From positions 4,896,001-4,960,000 of the forward strand of contig NZ_CP150254.1 in the NCBI RefSeq assembly GCF_037975445.1: a DNA stretch of 64,000 bases, written 5' to 3'. Of the stretch, positions 41,851 through 51,138 are shown piece by piece. A program made the translations under genes and the position numbers. Numbering within the stretch: the stretch's first letter is position 1; each line of letters begins with the position of its first letter. The notes below the pieces were generated by a model, which was not told the DNA's origin, did not search any database, and saw only the letters and a program-made list of their open reading frames with translations. Source of the DNA: Peribacillus sp. FSL P2-0133. GTDB lineage: Bacteria > Bacillota > Bacilli > Bacillales > DSM-1321.

Positions 41851-43644
41851 TTAAGGCTTTAACCGTTTTGCCTTCACTTTCCCCTGCATTCTTTCAGCAA
41901 ATTTCATCAATGAATAATATTCTGTTTTTTGAATTTCGTTTTCTGCATACATTTTTTCAGTGGACTTCATTAATTCGTAACATTTCTTATCTATCAGTTT
42001 CCTTTTTTCTTTTAAATCATTTTTCTTTGCGGATTGTTCGTTCATTTCTTGAGGGCTTGAGTTCCTGAATTCTTCAGTCAAGTTTTCTTGGATTGACTCT
42101 TGAATATCTTTTTTATTAGTTACTGAAGTGTTTTCCTTCTTACTTTCTTTTTTCTTTTTTTTCCGGGATTTTTGTTTCTTATCTTTATCCGTACTTTTCT
42201 TTACATTGGATTGATCTTTTTTCACTTCATTTACTGTAGATTGAACAGTCGGTTCTTCTTTCACGTCAGATAAAACTTCCGGATGTGCACTTATTTCAGG
42301 ATTAGTTTCTGTAGGTATTTCCTTCTTACTTTCTTTTTTCTTGTTTTCAGGGGATTTTTGTTTCTTATCTTTATCCGTACTTTTCTTTACCTTGAATTGA
42401 TCTTTGTTCACTTCATTTACTGTAGATTGAACAGTCGGTTCTTCTTTCACGTCAGATAAAACTTCCGGATGTGCACTTATTTCAGGATTAGTTTCTGTAG
42501 GTATTTCCTTCTTACTTTCTTTTTTCTTGTTTTCAGGGGATTTTTGTTTCTTATCTTTATCCGTACTTTTCTTTACCTTGAATTGATCTTTGTTCACTTC
42601 ATTTACTGTAGATTGAACAGTCGGTTCTTCTTTCACGTCAGATAAAACTTCCGGATGTGCACTTATTTCAGGATTAGTTTCTGTAGGTATTTCCTTCTTA
42701 CTTTCTTTTTTCTTGTTTTCAGGGGATTTTTGTTTCTTATCTTTATCCGTACTTTTCTTTACCTTGAATTGATCTTTGTTCACTTCATTTACTGTAGATT
42801 GAACAGTCGGTTCTTCTTTCACGTCGGATAAAACTTCCGGATGTGCACTTATTTCAGGATTAGTTTCTGTAGGTATTTCCTTCTTGCTTTCTTTTTTCTT
42901 GTTTTCAGGGGATTTTTGTTTCTTATCTTTATCCGTACTTTTCTTTACCATGAATTGATCTTTGTTCACTTCATTTACTGTAGATTGAACAGTCGCTTCT
43001 TCTTTCACGTCGGATAAAACTTCCGGATGCGCAGAAGCTGGTTCTTCTTTTCTAATAGTTAAAATGTCCTGTTTTTGCTTTTGTTCAACCGGCTCTTCCT
43101 TTCCTTTGGAATTAACTTCAGTGTCTTCCTTCAACACGGAATCACTTTCCTTAACTTGATCTGCCTCTGACTGTTTATTTTCGTCCTTATTTTCCTGTTG
43201 TTTGTTCTCTGACGATTCCTGATTATCTATCCCTTTGAAAATATAGAGTATATTTGATAATTGGACATAAATTTGTTTATCCTTATTTATTAAAACGATA
43301 TAATTATTAGTTATGGTACCTAAAAATCCGTCAAAGGATAGATTGTTCTCTCTGTTTACTGTCACCCAATGATCTTTGAGTTCATTTATTAATTCTGTAA
43401 AACTTTGTTTCTGTGTTGGTTCGTGGTCAAGTATTTGAGCCTGGAATTCTTTGGTGTTTTTTGATAAGGCATAAACCTGATTTAAGTTAAAATAACATTG
43501 TTTATCTGGATTCATTTGAATGACAATAAAGTCGCTTTTCACATCAAGTACCACCCCATCATGAACGTTTTTATCATCGGAAATAATACTAATATTAAAA
43601 CCTATCAGTGAATTAAGTGCCTCTTGAAAATTTTGTTTTTTCAT
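41851..43644 (-). CDS. CotB-type coat protein with five 62-residue repeats
   Basis: 597 residues. An N-terminal CotB-like part (about 1-150) has paired Sm-like strands (HDGVVLDVKSDFIVIQMN, FDGFLGTITNNYIVLIN). It is followed by a Lys/Glu-rich segment and five tandem 62-residue units starting SAHPEVLSDVKEE and ending KKESKKEIPTETNPEI. A basic C-terminal region of about 85 residues closes the protein. B. subtilis CotB likewise has a low-complexity repeat tail, but Ser-rich. The ATG at 43644 follows AAGGGGGACTCATCAG. Composition predicts a disordered, surface-exposed array. Confidence 0.8.
   Translation of the reverse strand: MKKQNFQEALNSLIGFNISIISDDKNVHDGVVLDVKSDFIVIQMNPDKQCYFNLNQVYALSKNTKEFQAQILDHEPTQKQSFTELINELKDHWVTVNRENNLSFDGFLGTITNNYIVLINKDKQIYVQLSNILYIFKGIDNQESSENKQQENKDENKQSEADQVKESDSVLKEDTEVNSKGKEEPVEQKQKQDILTIRKEEPASAHPEVLSDVKEEATVQSTVNEVNKDQFMVKKSTDKDKKQKSPENKKKESKKEIPTETNPEISAHPEVLSDVKEEPTVQSTVNEVNKDQFKVKKSTDKDKKQKSPENKKKESKKEIPTETNPEISAHPEVLSDVKEEPTVQSTVNEVNKDQFKVKKSTDKDKKQKSPENKKKESKKEIPTETNPEISAHPEVLSDVKEEPTVQSTVNEVNKDQFKVKKSTDKDKKQKSPENKKKESKKEIPTETNPEISAHPEVLSDVKEEPTVQSTVNEVKKDQSNVKKSTDKDKKQKSRKKKKKESKKENTSVTNKKDIQESIQENLTEEFRNSSPQEMNEQSAKKNDLKEKRKLIDKKCYELMKSTEKMYAENEIQKTEYYSLMKFAERMQGKVKAKRLKP
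42107..43036 (-). repeat. Five tandem 186-bp repeats within the coat gene
   Basis: The ggatgtgcac landmark recurs at 42281, 42467, 42653, 42839 and (as ggatgcgca) 43025, exactly 186 bp apart. The three inner units are nearly identical at DNA level, which indicates recent expansion. The promoter-distal unit has diverged and the first has a few changes. Confidence 0.93.
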
Positions 43645-43713
43645 CTGATGAGTCCCCCTTATTAATTGGATGGCCGCTTCTGCCCAGAAGCGACACATCA
43701 TTTATGGGATATA

Positions 43714-44238
43714 CTATTTTTCTTTTTCTCCTGCTTTATTATCTTTACTTTTTTCCGCTTTTCCACCGTCTTTATTATTTTCTGATTTTTCATCTTCTTT
43801 TTGTTTCTCTACTCTTGCCCCGTAACTGATGCTGCGGATATGGAACATTGCCAGGCGAATAACTTCTTCGTTTAGTACTAACGTTACGAATTCATATTCA
43901 TCATTAGTATCATGAAGTACGCCTTCAATCTTCTCGGGACCGCCTCGGTTAATATTTACCCATTGATTTGTGAGGATACCTAGTAAGCCTTTAAAAGTTG
44001 CAGCTGTTTTAAAAGTAAAATCTTCGGGGATTTCCAGTTGAAATTGGAGCCCCTTCTTTACATTCTCGGTAATACTTTTGATATGGTCGATTTTATAATA
44101 TATAACACCTTCTTGCTCAGTTAAAATCGCTAAGTGATCATCGTATACGCCTAATAATAATCCTGTCCGAGATTCTGGCCCTCCTCTATCTACCTTTAGA
44201 ACTTTCCCAACCAAATTAGTTAACCATTCCTTATTCAT
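43714..44238 (-). CDS. CotB-like spore coat protein
   Basis: 174 residues. LKVDRGGPESRTGLLLGVYDDHLAI, IYYKIDHIKSITE, WVNINRGGPEKIEGVL and FHIRSISYG match the repeated RGGPE and HIKSI motifs of B. subtilis CotB closely, with a short Lys/Glu/Asn-rich tail (about 140-174). CotB is an outer-coat protein. The ATG at 44238 follows AAGGGGCAACATT; the longer frame has no site. It is the first gene of the cluster and 69 bp from the repeat-bearing paralogue. Confidence 0.85.
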   Translation of the reverse strand: MNKEWLTNLVGKVLKVDRGGPESRTGLLLGVYDDHLAILTEQEGVIYYKIDHIKSITENVKKGLQFQLEIPEDFTFKTAATFKGLLGILTNQWVNINRGGPEKIEGVLHDTNDEYEFVTLVLNEEVIRLAMFHIRSISYGARVEKQKEDEKSENNKDGGKAEKSKDNKAGEKEK

Positions 44239-44611
44239 AATGTTGCCCCTTCCTATATAATCATTTACCCTGTATGTATATGTGTCATGGAATGACATTG
44301 TGTCGTGGTAAATGTCCATCTTCTATCAATAAGATTAAAATTCATCAAAAATGTGTATATGCACTAACCTTTAGAATTTCCTGAAGTTAAATGACTGAAA
44401 TTCCTGATTTATTCGAAGCAGAGAACGCCTTTTAAGATAGCTGAAGGATATTGAATAGCCAGGGGTAAAGAGATGGCGCTAAATCCATGTGAGAAATTCG
44501 CTCAGCATCTAACAGATGAATTGGTGTAATGGATAGTCCAACTTTAATGAACTTACTGAAGAGTGGATCGCCGTTTAGCGGATTATTAAAACGAATGTAC
44601 CCAGAAAGTTA

Positions 44612-44643
44612 CAAAAAAAAGACCCCGGCGCATTACCGGAGTC
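44612..44643 (-). terminator. Intrinsic terminator in the 44239-44703 gap
   Basis: GACTCCGG pairs with CCGGGGTC (one G:T), followed by eight T residues on the minus strand. It would end the gene fragment at 44704. The rest of the gap has two tiny plus-strand frames (MALNPCEKFAQHLTDELV at 44474 and a 44-codon one from 44529), which look like debris of an old gene and are not called. Confidence 0.8.
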
Positions 44644-44703
44644 ATTTTAAGCAGCAAAACTAAAAAGTGTTTTTTTATGGTCACTAAAAAACCTGGTGTT
44701 TGG

Positions 44704-45187
44704 TCACCATTTTTCTATTTCGTTTTTATACAACTTGTGTAAGTTTAGATTTTTGATGCAATTCATAACTGCTTTTCCCCGTTCCTCCTTAATTGACGAA
44801 GGAATAGTAAACAAATGCGCATGTCTGAAGTTAGAGCTTGATGTTGGATAGAAATACTCGGAATAATTCTTGGAAGCTTGAAATGTGATGCTAAATGAAA
44901 TCCCCATAAGCCGAAAGAGGGGACAATAACATTGTATTCAAGTGTATTAAGACCGGCCATATTAATTGTTTTACCAATACTCCAAAATACTGTTGGTGTA
45001 TCTTCTGGTGAATTAGACTGACAAACTAACACACCTTGTTTCGATAATATTTTTGCTGTTTGACTGAACAATTCAATTGTATATAATGAGCTAATGACTG
45101 GGTCAACGGGATCTGGAAAATCAATAATTATTACTTTGTAGGGCTGCAATTCCCTTAAAATAAATTTCTTTGCATCTTCAGAACCAA
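44704..45187 (-). pseudogene. Fragment of a spermidine-synthase-like gene
   Basis: Homology begins mid-protein at LGSEDAKKFILRELQPYKVIIIDFPDP, the family's DxPDP active-site region, and runs to VPSFGLWGFHLAS. A frameshift near 44890 then moves it to another frame (YFYPTSSSNFRHAHLFTIP) ending at 44704. The N-terminal SAM-binding half is absent. The upstream 45188-45408 interval has no gene. Confidence 0.7.
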
Positions 45188-45408
45188 GAAGATATAAATA
45201 TAAAAACGATAATAATTGGATGTAATATGAAGTTAAGAAATTATAGTCTGAAATATTGTACTTAAACTAAATGGTCAGCCAGTAATATTTTCTTGCAGAC
45301 TTTATAATTTGAACTTTACTTCCTTAACAATTTTTAGTCCAAAAACATTTGTCATGGATATGCTGAAAGCCAACTTTCTGGTTTGGTCGGCGGAGACCCC
45401 AATTGATG

Positions 45409-45777
45409 CTACATATTTTCTGAGATCTTTCGTTTCATTAATACCTCATTTCCGTTCATATCTCCCCAATCTCGCATTAGGTTAATAATAGGTTTTAATG
45501 TTTCCCCAAAGGGAGTAAGAGAATATTCAACTTTTGGGGGAATCTCTCGATAAATTTCACGATGTACAATACCATCCTGTTCCAATTCCCGAAGTTGTAA
45601 CGTTATCATGCGTTTTGTGGTATAGGGCATAAGTCTCCCTAACTCGTTAAAACGTTTAGGGCCGGATATTAAGTTATATAATATGATCCCTTTCCATTTG
45701 CCTCCTATCACATCTACAGTAACTGCAACAGGACAAGCAGTGGTATCAGGGCACTTTTCCGTTTTAAAGTCCTTCAT
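45409..45777 (-). CDS. HxlR family transcriptional regulator
   Basis: 122 residues. The winged helix reads GPKRFNELGRLMPYTTKRMITLQLRELEQDGIV, with the family's N-terminal cysteine context C-PVAVTVDVIGGKWK (Cys15, plus Cys9). YodB/HypR relatives sense quinones or disulfide stress through such cysteines. TTGGGGTG precedes the ATG. It is divergent from a quinone-reductase-like gene, with a 20-bp palindrome just upstream. Confidence 0.9.
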   Translation of the reverse strand: MKDFKTEKCPDTTACPVAVTVDVIGGKWKGIILYNLISGPKRFNELGRLMPYTTKRMITLQLRELEQDGIVHREIYREIPPKVEYSLTPFGETLKPIINLMRDWGDMNGNEVLMKRKISENM

Positions 45778-45797
45778 ATTGACACCCCAATCTTTTT

Positions 45798-45817
45798 TAG
45801 TATCAAATTGTATACTA
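45798..45817. promoter_or_regulatory. Palindromic operator for the HxlR regulator
   Basis: TAGTAT-N8-ATACTA, 21 bp upstream of the regulator start and within the divergent spacer. The TACTA-like arms resemble known YodB-type boxes. Confidence 0.5.
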
Positions 45818-46041
45818 TATTACAAATTTTATCCTATTCAACAAAAATGTACGTACTTTTAATTTTATATTATATAAAGTATCATTGGTTTTGCAAGAGA
45901 AGACTAAATATTCGTTCTTTTAACTATTTATCATTAAAGATGTTACTAAAAAGGTCTGATGGTAATGTCCCCGGGTGTATTCATCCTTAACATGAATCGG
46001 TGATGAGACATTTACAAAAAAAATAAATAGGAGTGACTAAA

Positions 46042-47037
46042 GTGAAAGCACAAATTATTCAATCTTTTGGTGAACCCTCCGTATTTCAATTTAAAGAGAT
46101 TTCAAAACCTGAACTAAAACCTGGACATGTACTTCTTCAAGTCAAGGCTACAAGTGTAAATCCTATTGATACGAAAGTCCGTGCTGGTGCAGTTCCAGCT
46201 GTTTCCCCCGAGTTTCCGGCAGTGTTACATGGAGATGTTGCAGGTTTGGTATTTGCAGTCGGTGAAGGAGTAACTGAGTTTAAAGTTGGCGATGAAGTGT
46301 TTGGATGCGCGGGTGGTTTTAGGGGTACTGGCGGTGCACTTGCAGAGTTTATGCTAGCAGATGCCGATTTACTTGCTCACAAACCGAAAAATTTGACGAT
46401 GGAAGAAGCCGCAGCTTTACCATTGGTTGCCATTACCGCATGGGAAGCATTATTCAATCGGGCAAATCTTGTCTCTGGTCAGGATATACTGATCCATGCA
46501 GCGACCGGCGGTGTAGGGCACATTGCCATTCAACTGGCGAAATGGGGAGGCGCGACAGTCTATACAACCGCCTCTTCGCAAGAGAAGCTGGAGATTGGTA
46601 CGCGCCTTGGTGCAGATGTAACTATTAATTATCGAGAAGAAAGCGTTCACGACTATGTACAGAAATATACAGACGGAAAAGGATTTGACGTTGTGTTTGA
46701 CACGGTAGGAGGAGAAAACCTTGATCGCTCCTTTGAGGCGGCCGCTGTACATGGAACGGTAGCAGCCATTGCTACCCGTTCGACCCATGACCTCTCGCCA
46801 GTGCATTCAAAGGGACTATCTCTGCATGTCACCTTTATGTTGTTGAAGATATTAAACAAGGATATGCATAAGCATTATGGAGAAATTTTGAAAAAGGTTG
46901 CTCGGTTGGTTGAGGAAGAGCAGCTGCATCCGCTTGTGGATCCAAACATTTTTACATTTGATGAGGTTTCAAAAGCCCATGAGTACATGGAGTCTGGAAA
47001 GGCGATAGGAAAAATAGTTTTGAAAAATAGTTGGTAA
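46042..47037 (+). CDS. Zinc-binding/quinone oxidoreductase of the MDR superfamily
   Basis: 331 residues. GroES-like N-domain (QVKATSVNPIDTKVRAG, HGDVAGLVFAVG) and Rossmann domain with HAATGGVGHIAIQLAKWGG for NADPH. It lacks the zinc-ligand Cys pattern of true alcohol dehydrogenases, as in quinone oxidoreductase QOR. It probably reduces quinones or enones with NADPH. GTG at 46042 follows AGGAGTGACTAAA. The divergent HxlR gene is its probable regulator. Confidence 0.87.
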   Translation: MKAQIIQSFGEPSVFQFKEISKPELKPGHVLLQVKATSVNPIDTKVRAGAVPAVSPEFPAVLHGDVAGLVFAVGEGVTEFKVGDEVFGCAGGFRGTGGALAEFMLADADLLAHKPKNLTMEEAAALPLVAITAWEALFNRANLVSGQDILIHAATGGVGHIAIQLAKWGGATVYTTASSQEKLEIGTRLGADVTINYREESVHDYVQKYTDGKGFDVVFDTVGGENLDRSFEAAAVHGTVAAIATRSTHDLSPVHSKGLSLHVTFMLLKILNKDMHKHYGEILKKVARLVEEEQLHPLVDPNIFTFDEVSKAHEYMESGKAIGKIVLKNSW

Positions 47038-47084
47038 TATTATATAAACATTTGAAATGCCTCAAAAACTTTAGTTCATTTAAA

Positions 47085-47137
47085 AAAAGACGGTACAGCG
47101 AGAATTTCTATAAGATTCTCACTGTACCGTCTTCTTT
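47085..47137 (+). terminator. Long intrinsic terminator
   Basis: GACGGTACAG pairs with CTGTACCGTC, with an inner GAGAAT/ATTCTC stem. CTTCTTTT follows. It ends the oxidoreductase gene. Confidence 0.88.
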
Positions 47138-47249
47138 TATTTTTAATTATTGTAGAGCATATTCAACATAAGGTTTGTGTCCACTCTAAAGGACCTTCGT
47201 CCAATCGCGCGCCGAAGAACCTCCTGCCAATGATTGACACATCATTCGT

Positions 47250-48125
47250 TTATTGTTTTTCAAACATTTTATTTTTTAAAAAATCCATAAAAACAGATTT
47301 AGTTTTACCTTTTAAATAGATAAAGTCAATACTAATATTCGTTTTCACAGGAGGAGTCATTTCTACTCTAAATAACTCTTCATTTTCTATTTCCTTCCTT
47401 ACACAATGCTCAGGTAAAAAGCTAATGCCTAGACCTTGTAATACTAAATTTTTAGCCGTTTCCATATTGTCAACTTCTACATATATATTCGGATTTACAC
47501 CATTACTTTGAAATAGACGATGAATGATAAGCCAATCGATAGATCCATAATCAAAAAAGATTAGAGGCTGTTTACTTACATCCTCTACTGTTATTCTTTC
47601 TTCTTTTAAAAAAGGATGATTTGAAGGTACAACAAGGCTAATAGGATCATTATAAAGACGAATTGATTCTACTTGAGGGTGGGTTTCTGTTCGTATAATG
47701 CCAAAGTCAACCTCTTTATTAAGGACCTTGTGTAGAATATCCTTAGAATGTCCTGTTATAATTTTGATTCTAACATCCTTGAACTTAGATTTAAAAGCTG
47801 GCAAAATATCAGGGAGAATGTTGTTGGAAATGGACAAAGCACTCCCAAGTACTAGCTCAAAAGGTACAGTTACTTGTTGTAATCCGTACTTTGCTTCCTG
47901 ATAAGATTGAAGAATTTTTTGTGCGTGTGGAAAGAAATATTCTCCCTTTTCAGTTAAAGAAATTTTGTTTCCATTTCGATGAAAAAGCTTTAAATTAATT
48001 TCACGTTCAAGGGATTGAATACGTGCTGTTACAGAAGGTTGAGTTAAATAAAGAGCCTCGGCTGCTTTATTGAAACTACCTAGTTGACAAACATAAATGA
48101 AGGCTTCAATATTTTCAATATTCAT
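47250..48125 (-). CDS. LysR family transcriptional regulator
   Basis: 291 residues. HTH: GSFNKAAEALYLTQPSVTARIQSLEREI. The effector domain has LGSALSISNNILP and the LVVPSNHPF strand. AAGGAG precedes the ATG. It is co-directional with, and 43 bp after, a racemase gene, not divergent from it as usual, so it is probably in the same transcript. It may respond to glutamate or aspartate; this is inferred from context. Confidence 0.88.
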   Translation of the reverse strand: MNIENIEAFIYVCQLGSFNKAAEALYLTQPSVTARIQSLEREINLKLFHRNGNKISLTEKGEYFFPHAQKILQSYQEAKYGLQQVTVPFELVLGSALSISNNILPDILPAFKSKFKDVRIKIITGHSKDILHKVLNKEVDFGIIRTETHPQVESIRLYNDPISLVVPSNHPFLKEERITVEDVSKQPLIFFDYGSIDWLIIHRLFQSNGVNPNIYVEVDNMETAKNLVLQGLGISFLPEHCVRKEIENEELFRVEMTPPVKTNISIDFIYLKGKTKSVFMDFLKNKMFEKQ

Positions 48126-48168
48126 ATTTACTGCTCCTTATTTTAGTTCACCATTACGTCTATCTAAT

Positions 48169-48873
48169 TTACCCAATTGCTTTAGCTGATTCTGTCTCAG
48201 TAGCTGTTTTAATTGCCGATTTGGCTAAAATTTCTGTTGGGTCAATAATACTAATATTTTGGGATGATTTAAGTACAAGAGGGATTTCTGTACAACCTGC
48301 TATTATAGCTTCTGCCCCTCTTTTTATTAATTTATCAGCTACTCTTGAAAGGTAAAAACGCCCCTTCTCCAAATCACTCCCTTTAATAGCATATATTCCT
48401 TCCATCACTTCTTTTTGCATTTGCTTATCAGGCTCAATGGCTTTAATATCGTAGGATTGACAACTTTGTTGATACAGTTTTGTATTTATTGTTCCATCAG
48501 TAGCCAACAAACCTACTCTCCTCATATTATTTACGTGTAAAAAGCGAGCTGTTTGTAAAGGCATATGTAGAATCGGGATACTAACGGATTCTTTTATTGA
48601 TTTAAAGTAAAAGTGAGCAGTATTGCAAGCCATTACCAGAAAATCCGCACCAGCATTTTCTAGCCTTTGTGCCGATTGTACAATAAAAGGAGTAGGATCT
48701 GTACCCTTTCCCAAAATAGCTGTTGTTCGATCAGGTATTTGTGAATAATTGTCCGCGATAATATGGATATGATCCTGGTCTTTCTTTGCAGGTGTATAAG
48801 AAATAATTTTATTCATTAAATCAACAGTTGCTAATGGTCCCATTCCACCAATAATCCCAACTACTTTTTGCAT
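48169..48873 (-). CDS. Aspartate/glutamate racemase family protein
   Basis: 234 residues. Catalytic Cys83 (ACNTAH) and Cys194 (GCTEIP), and GIIGGMGPLATVDL, the marker of aspartate racemase-type enzymes. It interconverts L- and D-Asp or Glu without cofactor. GTGGTGA precedes the ATG. It lies between a dicarboxylate symporter gene and a LysR gene on the same strand, so uptake and racemisation of an acidic amino acid is plausible. Confidence 0.88.
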   Translation of the reverse strand: MQKVVGIIGGMGPLATVDLMNKIISYTPAKKDQDHIHIIADNYSQIPDRTTAILGKGTDPTPFIVQSAQRLENAGADFLVMACNTAHFYFKSIKESVSIPILHMPLQTARFLHVNNMRRVGLLATDGTINTKLYQQSCQSYDIKAIEPDKQMQKEVMEGIYAIKGSDLEKGRFYLSRVADKLIKRGAEAIIAGCTEIPLVLKSSQNISIIDPTEILAKSAIKTATETESAKAIG

Positions 48874-49110
48874 TTTTGTTCACCACTTATATTTAAATTT
48901 TATAATATAGTTTTTTTAATACTTAACTTTATTATAATTTTTATACGAAGTGATGAATTATAGAAATAATCTATACACTAATAGAAACAATAAATTGAAC
49001 TTTAATAATGATGAAGCTTCCATTGAACCATTTCCCCTCAAATTCTCGAAGGACTTCTTACTGACCATTAAGTAGCCCTCCTCAAGTCCATCCGAACTGT
49101 TCCCTGTACC

Positions 49111-49192
49111 TGAACTATCCTTCCCCGTTAGTTCCATAAGAAAAAGCTGCCTTAAAGGCAGCTCCGATTTTAAGCTAACGCAGCTGTTAGTG
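49111..49192 (+). repeat. Interspersed repeat, type A
   Basis: Complete copy; AGCTGCC-TTAAA-GGCAGCT is here a perfect stem. It is the only recognisable feature in the 48874-49406 gap and lies 215 bp beyond the symporter stop. Confidence 0.88.
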
Positions 49193-49406
49193 AAGGACGA
49201 CTTTATTTCTCAACTTTCACTAACGTTTTTTCCTGATCAATGTCTATACAATTCAAAAAAAGTCTTCAAGATGACTATTCAGACCCCATCATTAGTTTTA
49301 ACTCATGACTTTCAACAATGGGGCGAGAATGTTCGGTCCTTGCCTTGCTACTTGTATCATTGCTTTTCCCAATTCTTCTGATGTAATGATGCTGCTTAAC
49401 GTATCA

Positions 49407-50669
49407 TCAAAATGTTGGTGGCACCTGCCGAATGCTTGACTGTTCGGTTTGAGCTTTCCATTCTCCCTGACGGAACTCTTTTTCCCACTTCGAAACCACA
49501 ATACAAGCGAGAACATGTCCAGGAGTATTACAAGCAGTACGTGCCATATCCAGCACACGGTCAATTCCTGCAATAATTGCGACGCCTTCTGCAGGAAGCC
49601 CAACTGCTGATGCGGTAGCTAAAAGGACAACTAGCGAACCGGATGGAACAGCAGCAATTCCTTTTGAGGTTGCAACGAGAACCCCCATTACAATCAACTG
49701 TTGTCCAAAATCCATCGGGATGCCATATGCTTGTGCCAAGAAAATAGAGCAAACAGAAAGGTACAATGTCGAACCATCACAATTCAGTGATAGCCCAGAA
49801 GGAATAACGAATGAAACAACGCGTTTCGAACAACCGTATGCCTCCATTCGATCCATTAACTGAGGCAGAATGGTTTCCGTACTTGTTGTAGAAAAAGCGA
49901 TAAGGAACAAATCCCATACCATTCGAAACACTTTAAAGTAAGAAATCTTCAAGAACCAACCAATTATTGGGAATAGAACGAAAATAACAATAGCAAGCCC
50001 AAGATACACAACCCCAATCAACTTTGCCATAGGGATTAAGAGGGCAATGCCATACTGACCTACAGAGGCTGCCATGAGAGCGAGTACACCAATCGGTGCG
50101 GTTACCATGACCATTTGTGTCAGTTTAAACATGATATTTGCAACTGATTCCATAAACTTCATTGCCGGCTCTGACTTTTTGCCAATTGCTCCAGCAGCTG
50201 CACCAAATAAAATAGCGAAGAATATAACAGCTAATAAATCACTTTTTGCCATCGCATCAACAATGTTGCTTGGAATGATGTTAACAAGCATCGTTTTAAA
50301 ATCGACAACCTTGGTAACGCTTTCATTTAATTGTGTGATATCCTTTTGAGCAAGGTGGGACAAATTGAGCCCGGCACCAGGCTTTAAAATGTTAACTAGT
50401 ATAAGACCTAAACCTAAAATCAGAGTGGTAATAAATTCAAACCAAATAATTGTTTTAAGTCCTAATGAACCCATTTTTTTTATGTTTCCGTCACCTGATG
50501 ACCCAATGACAATAGTGGTGAAAACAATAGGCACAACAATCATTTTAATAAGATGAATAAAAGCGTCGCCAATTGGTCTTAAGGATTGGCCAAGTACAGG
50601 AAAAAAATGTCCGATAAGTGCTCCAATAAACAGTGCTATTAATACTTGAAAAGCAAAAAACTTTTTCAT
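49407..50669 (-). CDS. Dicarboxylate/glutamate:cation symporter (GltP/GltT type)
   Basis: 420 residues, DAACS family. Eight helices plus two hairpins; TTSTETILPQLM is the serine-rich HP1 motif. AVPSGSLVVLLATASAVGLP is the HP2 region, and DRVLDMARTACNTPGHVLACIVVSKWE is helix 8, with the Asp/Arg/Asn residues that bind substrate and Na+. It imports glutamate or aspartate with H+ or Na+. GGGAGG precedes the ATG. The racemase and LysR genes follow downstream on the same strand. Confidence 0.92.
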   Translation of the reverse strand: MKKFFAFQVLIALFIGALIGHFFPVLGQSLRPIGDAFIHLIKMIVVPIVFTTIVIGSSGDGNIKKMGSLGLKTIIWFEFITTLILGLGLILVNILKPGAGLNLSHLAQKDITQLNESVTKVVDFKTMLVNIIPSNIVDAMAKSDLLAVIFFAILFGAAAGAIGKKSEPAMKFMESVANIMFKLTQMVMVTAPIGVLALMAASVGQYGIALLIPMAKLIGVVYLGLAIVIFVLFPIIGWFLKISYFKVFRMVWDLFLIAFSTTSTETILPQLMDRMEAYGCSKRVVSFVIPSGLSLNCDGSTLYLSVCSIFLAQAYGIPMDFGQQLIVMGVLVATSKGIAAVPSGSLVVLLATASAVGLPAEGVAIIAGIDRVLDMARTACNTPGHVLACIVVSKWEKEFRQGEWKAQTEQSSIRQVPPTF

Positions 50670-50937
50670 ATGTTGTCCTCCCTGACCGAAAGATTAATAG
50701 CCTCATCACACAATATGTCAATAAATAGATCATTCCATTCTCATTTGACTATTGAATGAGAAAAAAGAAATGGCTTTTAAAAATTGATTCTACATTTCCA
50801 TAGACAACCTCCCATTTAAAAATATTTGTAATTATACCAAAAACTGTATCACTTTTTCGCAATTCAGTAAAATACTGAATTACTATAAAGTTATAAGAAT
50901 AAATTATTAATCCCGTTTACATCTTTTATTGTTCCTT

Positions 50938-50965
50938 AATCAGCTGACGCACCTGTTAGTTTAGG
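50938..50965 (+). repeat. Interspersed repeat right arm
   Basis: Only the cagctgacgcacctgttagt arm remains. Within the 50670-51138 gap I see this and one palindrome, no gene. Confidence 0.6.
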
Positions 50966-51020
50966 TGATCCACAATGGTACATTTCTATTGCAGAATGAG
51001 AACAATATCTTAAACATGTA

Positions 51021-51050
51021 TAACCCTGTCCTAAAATTAGGACAGGGTTA
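51021..51050. repeat. Perfect 14-bp inverted repeat
   Basis: TAACCCTGTCCTAA and its complement are separated by two bases. No T-run is present on either strand. It lies 89 bp past the VOC gene stop. The CCTAA-N2-TTAGG core resembles the doxX operator core. Confidence 0.75.
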
Positions 51051-51138
51051 ACATAAAACTGTTTAATTGTTGATAAAAACACTTCACCCAACTTAAAACA
51101 AACCAATAGAACTAGGTTACATCTATTTCTACATAAAG

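Noticed and set aside
41851..42068. Plus-strand frame opposite the coat gene
   Set aside because: It is an antisense shadow of the low-complexity coding region with no start signal.
42107..43036. Regular repeats considered as a CRISPR array
   Set aside because: Units are 186 bp, contiguous, without spacers, and in frame within a coding gene.
44474..44660. Two overlapping tiny plus-strand frames (18 and 44 codons)
   Set aside because: Protein-like composition but a terminator for the opposite strand lies inside, and no clear homologue; probably debris.
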